Source of the DNA: Streptomyces aureocirculatus
Lineage (GTDB): Bacteria > Actinomycetota > Actinomycetes > Streptomycetales > Streptomycetaceae
NCBI RefSeq assembly: GCF_000720475.1
Contig: NZ_JOAP01000040.1
Location: 67,913-131,912 of the forward strand
DNA: 64,000 bases
Reading direction: 5' to 3'
Shown here: in pieces, positions 30,666 to 38,792 of the stretch
Position numbering within the stretch: the stretch's first letter is position 1
Layout: each line of letters begins with the position of its first letter
Notes under the pieces: model-generated
What the model was told of the DNA's origin: nothing
The model's input: the letters and a program-made list of their open reading frames with translations, nothing else
The model's database searches: none
Translations under genes and position numbers: made by a program

Positions 30666-31061
30666 ATGGCCGCGCGCCACCGCCGTACCGCTACCGCCAT
30701 CATCACCGCTCTGATCGCCGTTCCGGCGGGCGTCGGCCTCGTGGGCTGCGACCCCGTCGACAAGGCCGTCGACTGCGTCAAGACGGCCGACGCCATCCAC
30801 GACAACGTCGACGAGATGCAGGAGGCGGCCCAGGACGCCGCCATGAACCCATCGAAGGCGGACAAGTCGCTCGACGACATCGAGGACAACCTCGACGACA
30901 TCCGCGACAAGTCCGAGGACGCCGACGTCGACAAGGCCCTCGACCACCTGGAGGAGGCGGTCGACAACGTCCGCGCCGCCTCCAACAGCGGCGACAAGAC
31001 CCCCGACCTCAGTCCGGCCGCCGACGCGGCCAAGGAGCTGACGAAGGTCTGCACGAGCTGA
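30666..31061 (+). CDS. Small helical lipoprotein
   Basis: A 131-residue lipoprotein. The signal ends in lipobox LVGC (Cys28), preceded by TATAIITALIAVPAGVG. The mature part is acidic and helical with regular Asp/Lys repeats (KSLDDIEDNLDDIRDKSEDADVDKALDHLEEAVDNV), suggesting a coiled coil. Two further Cys (near residue 37, VDCVKTAD, and near the end, VCTS) could pair. ATG 30666 has GGGAGG upstream. It sits between rph and rdgB. Function is not known. Confidence 0.85.
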   Translation: MAARHRRTATAIITALIAVPAGVGLVGCDPVDKAVDCVKTADAIHDNVDEMQEAAQDAAMNPSKADKSLDDIEDNLDDIRDKSEDADVDKALDHLEEAVDNVRAASNSGDKTPDLSPAADAAKELTKVCTS

Positions 31062-31122
31062 TCACCCCGGGGCCCGGCCCCGGTCACGCCGACGGGACGG
31101 GATCAGGCGGAATACTGGTCCC

Positions 31123-31725
31123 ATGACCCGCCTCATCCTCGCCACCCGCAACTCCGGCAAGCTCACCGAGCTCAAGGCGATCCTCGCCGACGCCGGGCTC
31201 GACCACGAACTCGTCGGCGCCGACGCCTACCCTCAGGTCCCCGACGTCAAGGAGACCGGCGTCACCTTCGCCGAGAACGCCCTGCTCAAGGCGCACGCAC
31301 TCGCCAAGGCCACCGGTCTGCCCGCGGTCGCCGACGACTCGGGCCTGTGCGTCGACGTGCTCGGCGGCGCCCCCGGCATCTTCTCCGCGCGCTGGGCGGG
31401 CCGGCACGGCGACGACCGCGCCAACCTCGACCTGCTGCTCGCGCAGCTCGGCGACATCGACGATCCGCACCGCGGCGCCCACTTCGCGTGCGCGGCGGCC
31501 CTCGCGCTGCCCGACGGCACGGAGCGGGTCGTCGAGGGCCGTCTGCTCGGCACCCTGCGGCACACCCCCGCGGGCACCGGCGGCTTCGGCTACGACCCGG
31601 TGCTCCAGCCCGAGGGCGAGACCCGTACCTGCGCCGAGCTGACGGCGGCGGAGAAGAACGCGATCAGCCACCGCGGCAAGGCGTTCCGCGCGCTCGCGCC
31701 GGTGGTACGGGAACTCCTCGGCTGA
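31123..31725 (+). CDS. rdgB: Non-canonical purine NTP pyrophosphatase (RdgB/HAM1)
   Basis: The 200-residue house-cleaning enzyme that hydrolyses XTP, ITP and dITP to keep deaminated purines out of DNA and RNA. Signatures are ILATRNSGKLTELKAIL, TFAENALLKAHALAKATGLPAVADDSGLCVDVLGGAPGIFSARWAG, GGFGYDPVLQPEG and ISHRGKAFRAL. It is likely co-transcribed with rph and the lipoprotein gene and ends at a hairpin. Confidence 0.97.
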   Translation: MTRLILATRNSGKLTELKAILADAGLDHELVGADAYPQVPDVKETGVTFAENALLKAHALAKATGLPAVADDSGLCVDVLGGAPGIFSARWAGRHGDDRANLDLLLAQLGDIDDPHRGAHFACAAALALPDGTERVVEGRLLGTLRHTPAGTGGFGYDPVLQPEGETRTCAELTAAEKNAISHRGKAFRALAPVVRELLG

Positions 31726-31750
31726 GCCGGGCCCGGCGCCGGGCATGACG

Positions 31751-31778
31751 AAGGGCGCCCCTCATCAGGGGCGCCCTT
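31751..31778. terminator. Terminator shared by rdgB and tRNA-Leu
   Basis: A perfect 12-bp stem AAGGGCGCCCCT/AGGGGCGCCCTT with loop CATC lies between the converging rdgB and tRNA genes. Confidence 0.88.
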
Positions 31779-31787
31779 GGTCGTCGT

Positions 31788-31870
31788 GCGGCCGGAGGGA
31801 CTCGAACCCTCACGGGAGTTACCCCACTGGGACCTAAACCCAGCGTGACTGCCAGTTCCACCACGGCCGC
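31788..31870 (-). tRNA. tRNA-Leu (anticodon TAG)
   Basis: An 83-nt class II tRNA. The acceptor stem is GCGGCCG/CGGCCGC and the D arm is leucine-like (GGTGGAACTGGCAG). The anticodon stem CTGGG/CCCAG holds loop TTTAGGT with anticodon TAG (plus positions 31834-31836). It has a long variable arm and a T arm GAGGGTTCGAGTCCCTC. CCA is not encoded. It reads the rare codon CTA. No integrase or attachment-site duplication is beside it. Confidence 0.96.
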
Positions 31871-31917
31871 GTGCCGGGCCCATCGTAATGGCCGCCCGGC
31901 CGAAGCCGCCCGGGGAG

Positions 31918-33441
31918 TCAGAACTTCGGGACCGCGGCCTGCGCCTCCACCAGCTCGGCCGCCTCCTCCTTGCTCTCCACCGACGGCGGGGATCCGTTGA
32001 GCGGCTGCTGGGCGGTCTCCTTCAGGCAGGCCACCGCGACGATGCCGACGAGCGCGGCCGCCATGGCGTAGTACGCGGGCATCATGTCACTGCCCGAGAC
32101 GCTGATCAGCGCGGTGATCACCAGCGGCGCCGTACCACCGAACAGCGAGGCGGAGACGTTGTAGCCGACCGAGAGCGAGCCGTACCGCACCGGTGTGGGG
32201 AACAGCGCGGGCAGCGTCGCGGACATCGTGCCGAGCAGGCACACCAGCGAAAGGCCGAGCATCAGCATGCCCGCGGAGACGGCGACCAGGGCGCCCTGCT
32301 TGATGAGCAGGAAGGCCGGGATCGACAGGACGAAGAAGCCGATCATGCCCGCCATCAGGAGCGGCTTGCGGCCGTAGCGGTCCGACAGGACACCTACCCG
32401 GCTGATCACCAGCATCAGGACCAGCATGGTGCCGATGAGGATCAGCAGGCCGTGGCTGTCGTCGTAGCCCAGCTCGTCGGTCAGATACGTGGGCATGTAC
32501 GACAGGAGCATGTAGTGGGTGATGTTGTACGCGCCGACCAGGGCGACGCAGAGGATGAGCGACGGCCAGTAGTGGCGGAAGATCTTCGCCAGGTCGCCCT
32601 TGGCTGACGTCTCGACGGCGGAGGCCGCCTCGGTCGCCGAGTGGTACGTCTGGTCCTCCAGCTTCTGGAACGCCGGGGTCTCGTCGAGGCGCAGCCGCAG
32701 ATAGAGACCGACAAGACCGAGCGGGCCCGCGACCAGGAACGGGATCCGCCAGCCCCACGACTCCATGGCGCCGTCGTCGAGCAGCGTGGTCAGAATGGTG
32801 ACGAGCCCGGCCGCGCCCGCGTAACCGGCGAGCGTGCCGAACTCCAGGAAGCTGCCGAAGAAGCCGCGCCGCTTGTCCGGGGCGTACTCGGCGATGAACG
32901 TCGAGGCGCCGCCGTACTCACCGCCCGTGGAGAAGCCCTGCACGAGGCGGAAGAAGATCAGCAGTACCGGGGCCCAGAAGCCGATGGTGGCGTAGCTCGG
33001 GACGAGGCCGATGGCGAAGGTGCCGATCGCCATGAGGATCATCGTCAGGGCGAGGACCTTCTTGCGGCCGACCTTGTCGCCCATCGGACCGAACACCATG
33101 CCGCCGACCGGCCGCACCAGGAACGACACCGCGAACGTGGCGAACGACGAGAGCAACTGGACCGTGTCGTTCCCGGAGGGGAAGAAGACATGACCGAGGG
33201 TGACGGCCAGATAGCTGTAGATGCCGAAGTCGAACCACTCCATGGCATTGCCGAGTGACGCCGCCTTCACCGCCCTGCGTACCGCAGCTTCGTCGGTCAC
33301 CGTGATGTCGGTGCGCCGCAGAGGCGGGTTCCGGCGCCGTCTGACGGCCCGGAACAGGGTGCGGTGACGTTTCACCGCCTCGGGGTCGGCGCCGGGATGC
33401 GCGGTGGCCTCGGGGTCGGCCTGATGACTGCTGGCCGCCAT
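31918..33441 (-). CDS. MFS metabolite:proton symporter, ProP-like
   Basis: A 507-residue transporter with twelve predicted helices. Family hallmarks are AASLGNAMEWFDFGIYSYLAVTLG, RPVGGMVFGPMGDKVGRKKVLALT, RLVQGFSTGGEYGGASTFIAEYAP and SDRYGRKPLLM. This subgroup includes ProP (proline/betaine), shikimate and dicarboxylate symporters; ProP is closest by eye. ATG 33441 has AAAGGA upstream. It is separated from bcp by a terminator. Confidence 0.9.
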   Translation of the reverse strand: MAASSHQADPEATAHPGADPEAVKRHRTLFRAVRRRRNPPLRRTDITVTDEAAVRRAVKAASLGNAMEWFDFGIYSYLAVTLGHVFFPSGNDTVQLLSSFATFAVSFLVRPVGGMVFGPMGDKVGRKKVLALTMILMAIGTFAIGLVPSYATIGFWAPVLLIFFRLVQGFSTGGEYGGASTFIAEYAPDKRRGFFGSFLEFGTLAGYAGAAGLVTILTTLLDDGAMESWGWRIPFLVAGPLGLVGLYLRLRLDETPAFQKLEDQTYHSATEAASAVETSAKGDLAKIFRHYWPSLILCVALVGAYNITHYMLLSYMPTYLTDELGYDDSHGLLILIGTMLVLMLVISRVGVLSDRYGRKPLLMAGMIGFFVLSIPAFLLIKQGALVAVSAGMLMLGLSLVCLLGTMSATLPALFPTPVRYGSLSVGYNVSASLFGGTAPLVITALISVSGSDMMPAYYAMAAALVGIVAVACLKETAQQPLNGSPPSVESKEEAAELVEAQAAVPKF

Positions 33442-33530
33442 GGCCCTGGTCCTTTCGCTGCGGGGTGATTCTCGGGGCCCTGCGGACAGGGCCCCTCGCA
33501 ACGCTTGCTCGAACTCCGCGATCGCAAACG

Positions 33531-33554
33531 GAAGCCCCCGGAGAGGGGGGCTTC
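33531..33554 (-). terminator. Terminator after bcp
   Basis: GAAGCCCCC and GGGGGCTTC form a 9-bp stem around a 6-base loop, 92 bp downstream of the bcp stop on the minus strand. Confidence 0.7.
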
Positions 33555-33645
33555 GTCACATTTTGCGGCCACGGGCAGCGACTGGCCCGGCGGCCCACCG
33601 GCGGCCGGACCGGCGGCCCGACCGGCGGCGAAAGCGCGCGGTACC

Positions 33646-34113
33646 TCAGACGCCCAGGTCCCTGATGATCTTCGCTACGTGCCCGGTCGCCTTGACGTTG
33701 TAGAAGGCGTGCTCGACCTTGCCCTCCTCGTCCACGACGACCGTGGAGCGGATCACACCGGTCACGGTCTTGCCGTACAGCTTCTTCTCGCCGAAGGCGC
33801 CGTACGCCTCAAGGGTCTCCTTGGCCGGGTCGCCCACCAGCGTGACCTTGAGGTTCTCCTTCTCGCGGAACTTCGCGAGCTTCTCCGGCTTGTCGGGGGA
33901 GACCCCGATGACGTCGTAGCCCGCGGCGGCGAGCACGTCCAGGTTGTCGGTGAAGTCGCAGGCCTGCTTGGTGCAGCCGGGGGTGAGCGCGGCGGGGTAG
34001 AAGTACACGATGACCTTGCGGCCCTTGTGGTCCGCCAGGGACACCTCCGCGCCGTCCGCGTCGGGCAGGGTGAAGGCGGGGGCGGTGTCCCCGGGCTGCA
34101 GTCGCTCGCTCAT
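33646..34113 (-). CDS. bcp: Thioredoxin-dependent thiol peroxidase (Bcp/PrxQ)
   Basis: A 155-residue peroxiredoxin that reduces H2O2 and organic peroxides. The peroxidatic Cys47 lies in YPAALTPGCTKQACDF, and Cys52, five residues on, is the resolving position typical of atypical 2-Cys PrxQ. ATG 34113 has GAGGAG upstream; the longer frame is not homologous. It is divergent from the DUF3618 gene. Confidence 0.96.
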   Translation of the reverse strand: MSERLQPGDTAPAFTLPDADGAEVSLADHKGRKVIVYFYPAALTPGCTKQACDFTDNLDVLAAAGYDVIGVSPDKPEKLAKFREKENLKVTLVGDPAKETLEAYGAFGEKKLYGKTVTGVIRSTVVVDEEGKVEHAFYNVKATGHVAKIIRDLGV

Positions 34114-34268
34114 TTCCGGTCTCCTCGCACGGCGCGCACGGGGGCGCACACGCATAGGGGTGTGGTGACGGGGTCGAGCGTAATGGGGGTGCCGCGGGGT
34201 GCGGCGCGGGCGAAGCTGACAGACTGTGGATCGACCAGTGCACGACACACACCCACGGAGGCAGCGCC

Positions 34269-34595
34269 GTGTCGGATGCGGATGCCAGGACCCCTGCGCA
34301 GATCGAGGCGGACATCAAGCGCCGGCGCGAGCAGCTCGCCGAAACCCTCGACGAGATCGGGGTGCGGGTCCACCCGAAGACGATCGTCGGCGACGCCAAG
34401 GCCAAGGTCGCCTCGAAGGTGGACCACACGCTCGGCCGTGCCTACGTCGGGGCGAACCGTCTCGTCTCCGACGTGAAGGGCCAGTTCGTCGCGGAGAGCG
34501 GCGAGCCGCGCCTGGAGCGGATCGTGCCCGTGGCCCTGCTCGTGGTGGGCGTGGTCGGGCTGCTTACGGTGGGCACCAAGCGCCGCAAGGCCTGA
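34269..34595 (+). CDS. DUF3618 membrane-tail protein
   Basis: A 108-residue protein with an N-terminal DUF3618 helix pair (TPAQIEADIKRRREQLAETLDEIGVRVHPKTI) and one C-terminal membrane helix (IVPVALLVVGVVGLLTV), so tail-anchored. GTG 34269 follows ACGGAGG. The family is common in actinobacteria and unassigned. The GroES-like gene follows 43 bp later. Confidence 0.85.
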   Translation: MSDADARTPAQIEADIKRRREQLAETLDEIGVRVHPKTIVGDAKAKVASKVDHTLGRAYVGANRLVSDVKGQFVAESGEPRLERIVPVALLVVGVVGLLTVGTKRRKA

Positions 34596-34638
34596 CCCAG
34601 GGGCGTACAGGGCGCTCGCGGGCAGGTAGGTTCGGGGC

Positions 34639-34995
34639 GTGAGCGCCAAGACATCTGAACCAAGCACCCACGACGACAAGCTGCCGATCCGGATGCTGCA
34701 CGACCGCGTGCTCGTGCGCCAGGACACCGCGGAGGGCGAGCGCCGCTCCGGCGGCGGCATCCTGATCCCCGCGACCGCGGCCGTCGGCAAGCGGCTCGCC
34801 TGGGCCGAGGTCGTCGCCGTCGGCCAGAACGTGCGCACGGTCGAGCCGGGCGACCGGGTCCTGTACGACCCGGAGGACCGGGCCGAGGTCGAGGTGCGGG
34901 GCGTGGCGTACGTCCTGATGCGCGAGCGCGATCTGCACGCCGTGGCCGCGGACCGCTTCGAGGGCTCCGAGGACTCGACGGGCCTGTACCTGTAG
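34639..34995 (+). CDS. GroES-like co-chaperone domain protein
   Basis: A 118-residue single-domain Cpn10 fold: LPIRMLHDRVLVRQD, a shortened mobile loop with GGGILIPATA, then EVVAVGQNV, GDRVLYDP and an unusual acidic C-terminal tail. It is not the main groES, which should lie beside groEL. Actinobacteria carry this extra GroES-like gene next to bcp/gdx; its partner is unknown. The start is GTG 34639. Confidence 0.88.
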   Translation: MSAKTSEPSTHDDKLPIRMLHDRVLVRQDTAEGERRSGGGILIPATAAVGKRLAWAEVVAVGQNVRTVEPGDRVLYDPEDRAEVEVRGVAYVLMRERDLHAVAADRFEGSEDSTGLYL

Positions 34996-34996
34996 G

Positions 34997-35093
34997 AAGG
35001 TCCTGGGGGAAGACCCTGGGGAAAGGTCCTGGGAGAAGGCCCTGGGGGAAGGTCCTGGGAGAAGGCCCTGGGAAAGGTCCCGGGGAAGGTCCC
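34997..35093. repeat. Degenerate 13-15-bp tandem repeats
   Basis: About seven units of GGTCCTGGGGGAAG and variants (GGCCCTGGGAGAAG, GGTCCCGGGGAAG) fill the space between the GroES-like stop and a hairpin. Confidence 0.85.
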
Positions 35094-35094
35094 G

Positions 35095-35122
35095 GGGGCT
35101 GGTGACCATCGTCACCAGCCCC
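35095..35122 (+). terminator. Hairpin before the guanidine riboswitch
   Basis: GGGGCTGGTGA pairs perfectly with TCACCAGCCCC (11 bp, loop CCATCG). It lies 100 bp after the GroES-like stop and just before the gdx leader, so it probably ends the upstream transcript. Confidence 0.7.
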
Positions 35123-35149
35123 TTCTCCATGCCCCTTGCTACCGTGGAA

Positions 35150-35195
35150 GCACCCGACGAGACGCGCCGTACCGGGATCCGCAAAGACGACGCAC
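35150..35195 (+). promoter_or_regulatory. Guanidine-III riboswitch (mini-ykkC class)
   Basis: The sequence CCCGACGAGACGCGCCGTAC, continuing CGGGAT and then AAAGACGACGC, fits the small actinobacterial guanidine-III pseudoknot (consensus elements CGACGAG, GCGCCGTACC and the closing ACGACGC). It is 30 bp upstream of a gdx-type exporter, the standard arrangement. Guanidinium binding should expose the GGAGG at 35215-35219. Confidence 0.88.
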
Positions 35196-35225
35196 CCCTG
35201 AAGTCCACTTTTCGGAGGTGCCGTC

Positions 35226-35546
35226 ATGGCCTGGGTCCTGCTTGTCGTCGCCGGTCTGCTCGAGGTCGGCTGGTCGATCGGAATGAAGTTCACCGACGGG
35301 TTCACCCGCCTGTGGCCGAGCGTGTTCACCGGCGCGGGCATCGTCGCCAGCATGGTGCTGCTCTCGTACGCCGCGAAGACCCTGCCCATCGGCACGGCCT
35401 ACGGCGTGTGGGTCGGCATCGGTGCCGCCGGAGCCGCGGTGGTCGGCATGGTCGCGCTTGGCGAGCCCACCACCGCCGCCCGGATCTTCTTCGTCTGTCT
35501 GCTCCTGGTGGCCGTGGTGGGCCTGAAGGCGACGAGCGGTCACTGA
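35226..35546 (+). CDS. gdx: Guanidinium exporter, SMR family
   Basis: A 106-residue four-helix protein of the small multidrug resistance family (formerly sugE). Glu13 (VVAGLLEVGWSIGMK) is the essential proton/substrate carboxylate, and the Gly-rich IGTAYGVWVGIGAAGAAVVG and GEPTTAARIFF match Gdx. It exports guanidinium as a dual-topology homodimer. Control by the guanidine-III riboswitch supports Gdx over a general drug pump. Confidence 0.95.
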   Translation: MAWVLLVVAGLLEVGWSIGMKFTDGFTRLWPSVFTGAGIVASMVLLSYAAKTLPIGTAYGVWVGIGAAGAAVVGMVALGEPTTAARIFFVCLLLVAVVGLKATSGH

Positions 35547-35550
35547 ACGA

Positions 35551-35589
35551 CGAAGGGGGCCGGGGCCGCATCGGCCCCGGCCCCCTTCG
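35551..35589. terminator. Terminator between gdx and the PBP gene
   Basis: A perfect 18-bp stem (CGAAGGGGGCCGGGGCCG with its complement), loop CAT, between the two converging genes. Confidence 0.92.
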
Positions 35590-35603
35590 GGCTGCGGAAC
35601 GGT

Positions 35604-38561
35604 TCAGTCCCGCCCGCCCCGCCCGGGCGTCGTTCCCTCCGTGAGCCCGCCGAGGGCACCCTGGCCCTGCCCGCCGCCGTCGGCGGCGCCACCGTCCGCG
35701 GCACCCCCGTCGGCCGCGCCGCCGTCCGCCGTGCCGTCGGTCGGCCCCTGGGTCTGTCCCTGCGTCGGCCCCTGGGTCTGCCCCTGGTCCTGGCCCTGCG
35801 TCTGGCCGCCCTGGCCGGGGCCGCCGGTCGGGCCCTGGTTCTGCCCCTGGGTCTGACCGCCCTGGTCAGGACCGCCCTGACCGCCCTGGTCGGTGCCGCC
35901 GTCCGCCGCGCCGCCGTCGGTGGTGCCCCCGTCGGTGCCGTCCGTGCCACCGTCGGTCCCGTCCGTCGTGCCGCCGGTGTCCTCGTCGGTGCCGGGGTCC
36001 TCGGGGCTGCCCGACGGGTCCGGGGGCGGCACGTCCGCGCCGGGCTCGAGCTCCAGGTCGAACTCCTTGACCGGCTTGCCGTCGAGGGCGTCCTTGGTGA
36101 ACTGCGCCCAGACCTTCGCCGGATAGCCGCCGCCGTTGATGCGCTGCTCACCGAGCGCCCCGTACAGCGGCGTCTGCTTGGCCGTCTCCGGGTCGGCGCC
36201 CATGATGGCCACGACCGTCGCCAGGTCCGGGGTGTAACCGGCGAACCAGGCCGCCTTGTCCTCCTCCGCCGTACCGGTCTTGCCGGCCGCGGGACGGCCC
36301 GCGGCGAGCGCCGCCGTGCCGGTGCCGGAGTCGACGACGCTGCGCAGGACCGAGGTCGTGGTGTCGGCGGCCTCCCGGCTCACCGCCGTCTTCTCGCCCC
36401 GCTCCGGCAGCGTGACCTCCTCGCCGTTCTTGGTGACCTTCTCGACCATCGTGTACGAGCCGTGCTGGCCGTGGTTGGCGAGGGTCGCGTAGGCCTGCGT
36501 CATGTCGAGCACGGACGCCGTGGACGGGCCGAGCGCGATGGACGGGGACGCGGTGAGGTCCGGGGTCTTCTCCGGCACGCCGAGCGCGACCGCGGTGTCC
36601 TTGACCCGGTCGGAGCCCACGTCGACGGCCATCTGCGCGTACACCGAGTTCACCGACTTGTCGGTGGCCTCGCGCACGGTGATGTCGCCGTACATGCCGT
36701 CGTCCTCGTTGGCGGGCGCGTACGTGCCGCCGTCCCAGCCCTGCACGGGACGCTTGTTGTTGCCGTCGTAGACGGTGTTCGGTGTGATCGGCTGACCGGC
36801 CTGGGTGACCGAGTCGTTCTGCACGGCCGAGGTGAACACGAACGGCTTGAAGGTCGAGCCGACCTGGTAGTCGCGGCGGGTCGCGTTGTTGACGAACTGC
36901 TTGGTGTAGTCGATGCCGCCGTACATCGCCACGACCTTGCCGGTCGCCGGGTCCACGGAGGCACCGCCCACCCGCACGTTCCGGTCGATCTTGCGGGCCT
37001 TCTTGTCGACCTTCGACATCACCTGGTCGTCGACGGCCTTCACGAAGGCGTCCTGCCGGGGCTTCTGCAGGGTCGTCGTGATGCGGTAGCCGCCCTTGTG
37101 GAGGTCGTCCTCCTCGATGATCCGGTTGTCGATGAGGTAGTCCTCGACGGCCTTGACCACATAGCCGCGCTGCCCGGACAGGTCCTGGTTGCCCTTGGCC
37201 TGCTCCGGCATCGGGAACTTCTGCTGCCGCTCGGCGGCGGGCAGCCAGCCCTCCTTGACCATGCCGTTCAGGACGTAGTTCCAGCGGCCCATGGCGTTCG
37301 GCTTGTTCTCCGGGTGGGCCACCACGTCGTAGGCGTTCGGGGCGTTCACCAGCGTGGCGAGGTAGGCGCCCTGGCCCACGGTGAGGTCCTCGACGTCCTT
37401 GCCGTAGTACGCCTGGGCGGCGGCCTGCACGCCGTAGGCGTTGCGGCCGAAGTAGCTGGTGTTCAGATAGCCCTCGAGGATGTCGTCCTTGCTCACCTCG
37501 CGGTCCAGCTTGATCGCGATGAAGAACTCCTTCACCTTGCGGGAGACGGTCTGCTCCTGGCCCAGGTAGTAGTTCTTCACGTACTGCTGCGTGATCGTCG
37601 AGCCGGACTGCTTGCCCTTGCCGGTGACGGTGTTGTACGCGGCGCGGAGCATCGCCTTCGGGTCGACGGCGGACTCACCGTAGAAGTCCCGGTCCTCGGC
37701 GGCGAGCACGGCGTGCTGCACATGCTTGGGGACCTTGGACAGCCGCACGTTCTCGCGGTTCATGCCCTTGCTGTCGTCCCTGGCCAGCTCGGTGCCGTCG
37801 GCGTACAGATAGACGTTGGCCTGCTTGGTGGCCGTGGCGTTGGCGGGCGGGATGTCGATGAGCAGATAGCCCGCGGCGAACGCGCCCACGCACAGCAGGA
37901 CCACGAAGATGAACCCGCCGAGGACCATGCGCCACGTCGGGAAGAGCCGCCGCCAGCCCTTGCGCTTGGGCCGCTTCTTCTTGCCCTTCTTGCCGTTCCC
38001 GCCCTTCTCGCCGGGCACGGGGGCGTCGGCGGCAGCGGCGGCCGCGGCCCCAGGGGTGCCGCCGGGGCCGCCATCGGGCTCACGGGACGCCCACTGCGGG
38101 CGCCGCTGCCCCTGACCACCGGGGACGGGCCTGAGCTGCTGGGTGGAGGGGTCGGGGGCGGGGTGCGCGGAGGCGGCGGCGCCGGACGCCGCACCAGCCC
38201 CACCAGCCGCACCGGACGCTGCACCAGCCCCACCCGCGCTGCCCTTGCCGCCGACGGGCCGGAGCCGCTGCGTGGCCGGGCCGTCCTTCGGAGCCGTCGG
38301 GCTGTTGTCCGGAGCCCCAGGGCCGTTGCCCGGAGCCGCCGGACGGTTCTCCGGGGTGGCGCGGCCGCCCTTCGGGGCCGTGGGCCTCGGGGGGATGGGC
38401 CCCTTCGGGGCGGTGGGGCCCTGAGCGGGGTCACTCGGCCGAGGGGCACGGCTTCCGGGGCCGTCGGCCGGCCCGCTCTGCCGGGCGGCGGGTTCCCCTC
38501 GCCGGGCGGCGGGCTCTTCCTTCCCGTCGCCCAACTGCCGCTGTGGCTCGTCGCTGCTCAT
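35604..38561 (-). CDS. Class A penicillin-binding protein (transglycosylase/transpeptidase)
   Basis: A 985-residue bifunctional peptidoglycan synthase. Residues 1-200 are a disordered cytoplasmic Pro/Gly/Ala region. A membrane helix lies near 211-234 (GGFIFVVLLCVGAFAAGYLL). The GT51 domain follows with catalytic Glu in AAEDRDFYGE and GGSTITQQ-like SGSTITQQYVKNYYLG. The transpeptidase has SxxK as GSTFKPF (near residue 567), SxN as SVNSVYA and KTGTAE near 760. A C-terminal tail of about 130 residues is Gly/Thr/Gln/Asp-rich repeats. ATG 38561 overlaps the stop of a short Tyr-rich upstream frame (ATGA). Confidence 0.95.
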   Translation of the reverse strand: MSSDEPQRQLGDGKEEPAARRGEPAARQSGPADGPGSRAPRPSDPAQGPTAPKGPIPPRPTAPKGGRATPENRPAAPGNGPGAPDNSPTAPKDGPATQRLRPVGGKGSAGGAGAASGAAGGAGAASGAAASAHPAPDPSTQQLRPVPGGQGQRRPQWASREPDGGPGGTPGAAAAAAADAPVPGEKGGNGKKGKKKRPKRKGWRRLFPTWRMVLGGFIFVVLLCVGAFAAGYLLIDIPPANATATKQANVYLYADGTELARDDSKGMNRENVRLSKVPKHVQHAVLAAEDRDFYGESAVDPKAMLRAAYNTVTGKGKQSGSTITQQYVKNYYLGQEQTVSRKVKEFFIAIKLDREVSKDDILEGYLNTSYFGRNAYGVQAAAQAYYGKDVEDLTVGQGAYLATLVNAPNAYDVVAHPENKPNAMGRWNYVLNGMVKEGWLPAAERQQKFPMPEQAKGNQDLSGQRGYVVKAVEDYLIDNRIIEEDDLHKGGYRITTTLQKPRQDAFVKAVDDQVMSKVDKKARKIDRNVRVGGASVDPATGKVVAMYGGIDYTKQFVNNATRRDYQVGSTFKPFVFTSAVQNDSVTQAGQPITPNTVYDGNNKRPVQGWDGGTYAPANEDDGMYGDITVREATDKSVNSVYAQMAVDVGSDRVKDTAVALGVPEKTPDLTASPSIALGPSTASVLDMTQAYATLANHGQHGSYTMVEKVTKNGEEVTLPERGEKTAVSREAADTTTSVLRSVVDSGTGTAALAAGRPAAGKTGTAEEDKAAWFAGYTPDLATVVAIMGADPETAKQTPLYGALGEQRINGGGYPAKVWAQFTKDALDGKPVKEFDLELEPGADVPPPDPSGSPEDPGTDEDTGGTTDGTDGGTDGTDGGTTDGGAADGGTDQGGQGGPDQGGQTQGQNQGPTGGPGQGGQTQGQDQGQTQGPTQGQTQGPTDGTADGGAADGGAADGGAADGGGQGQGALGGLTEGTTPGRGGRD

Positions 38562-38611
38562 GTCTCGCGGAACTCCCGGTTCGCGTCGTACACCTCGTAC
38601 GCCTCATACAT
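38558..38611 (-). CDS. Possible short upstream reading frame coupled to the PBP gene
   Basis: A 17-codon frame (MYEAYEVYDANREFRET) whose TGA overlaps the PBP ATG as ATGA. A repeated TACGAGGCGTAC block precedes and overlaps it; the frame extends upstream as SYEAYW. GAGG lies 8 bases before its ATG, whereas the PBP start has no better ribosome site. Translational coupling is an inference; the peptide may have no function of its own. Confidence 0.35.
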   Translation of the reverse strand: MYEAYEVYDANREFRET

Positions 38612-38792
38612 CCAGTACGCCTCGTACGACCCATTGCACACTGCCACGCACACCTTCCCGACCAGGGACGCACCGCGGCCGAAATTGCCTGGCACGGGCG
38701 GACCCGTCCGCACTAGGCTCCTGCGCTTCGGTCCGGGACGGGCCCGGGCGCGGTGGCCTGGAGCGGGACGAGGCTCTCTGAAAGGGATGTGC

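Noticed and set aside
31788..31870. The tRNA-Leu gene as an integration site for a mobile element.
   Set aside because: No integrase, excisionase or repeated 3' tRNA segment occurs nearby, and the neighbours on both sides are core genes.
36462..38786. A plus-strand open frame of more than 770 codons running opposite the PBP gene into the ABC permease gene.
   Set aside because: It mirrors the PBP codons, has no homology or ribosome site, and is a shadow frame typical of GC-rich DNA. Only the permease portion from 38793 is real.
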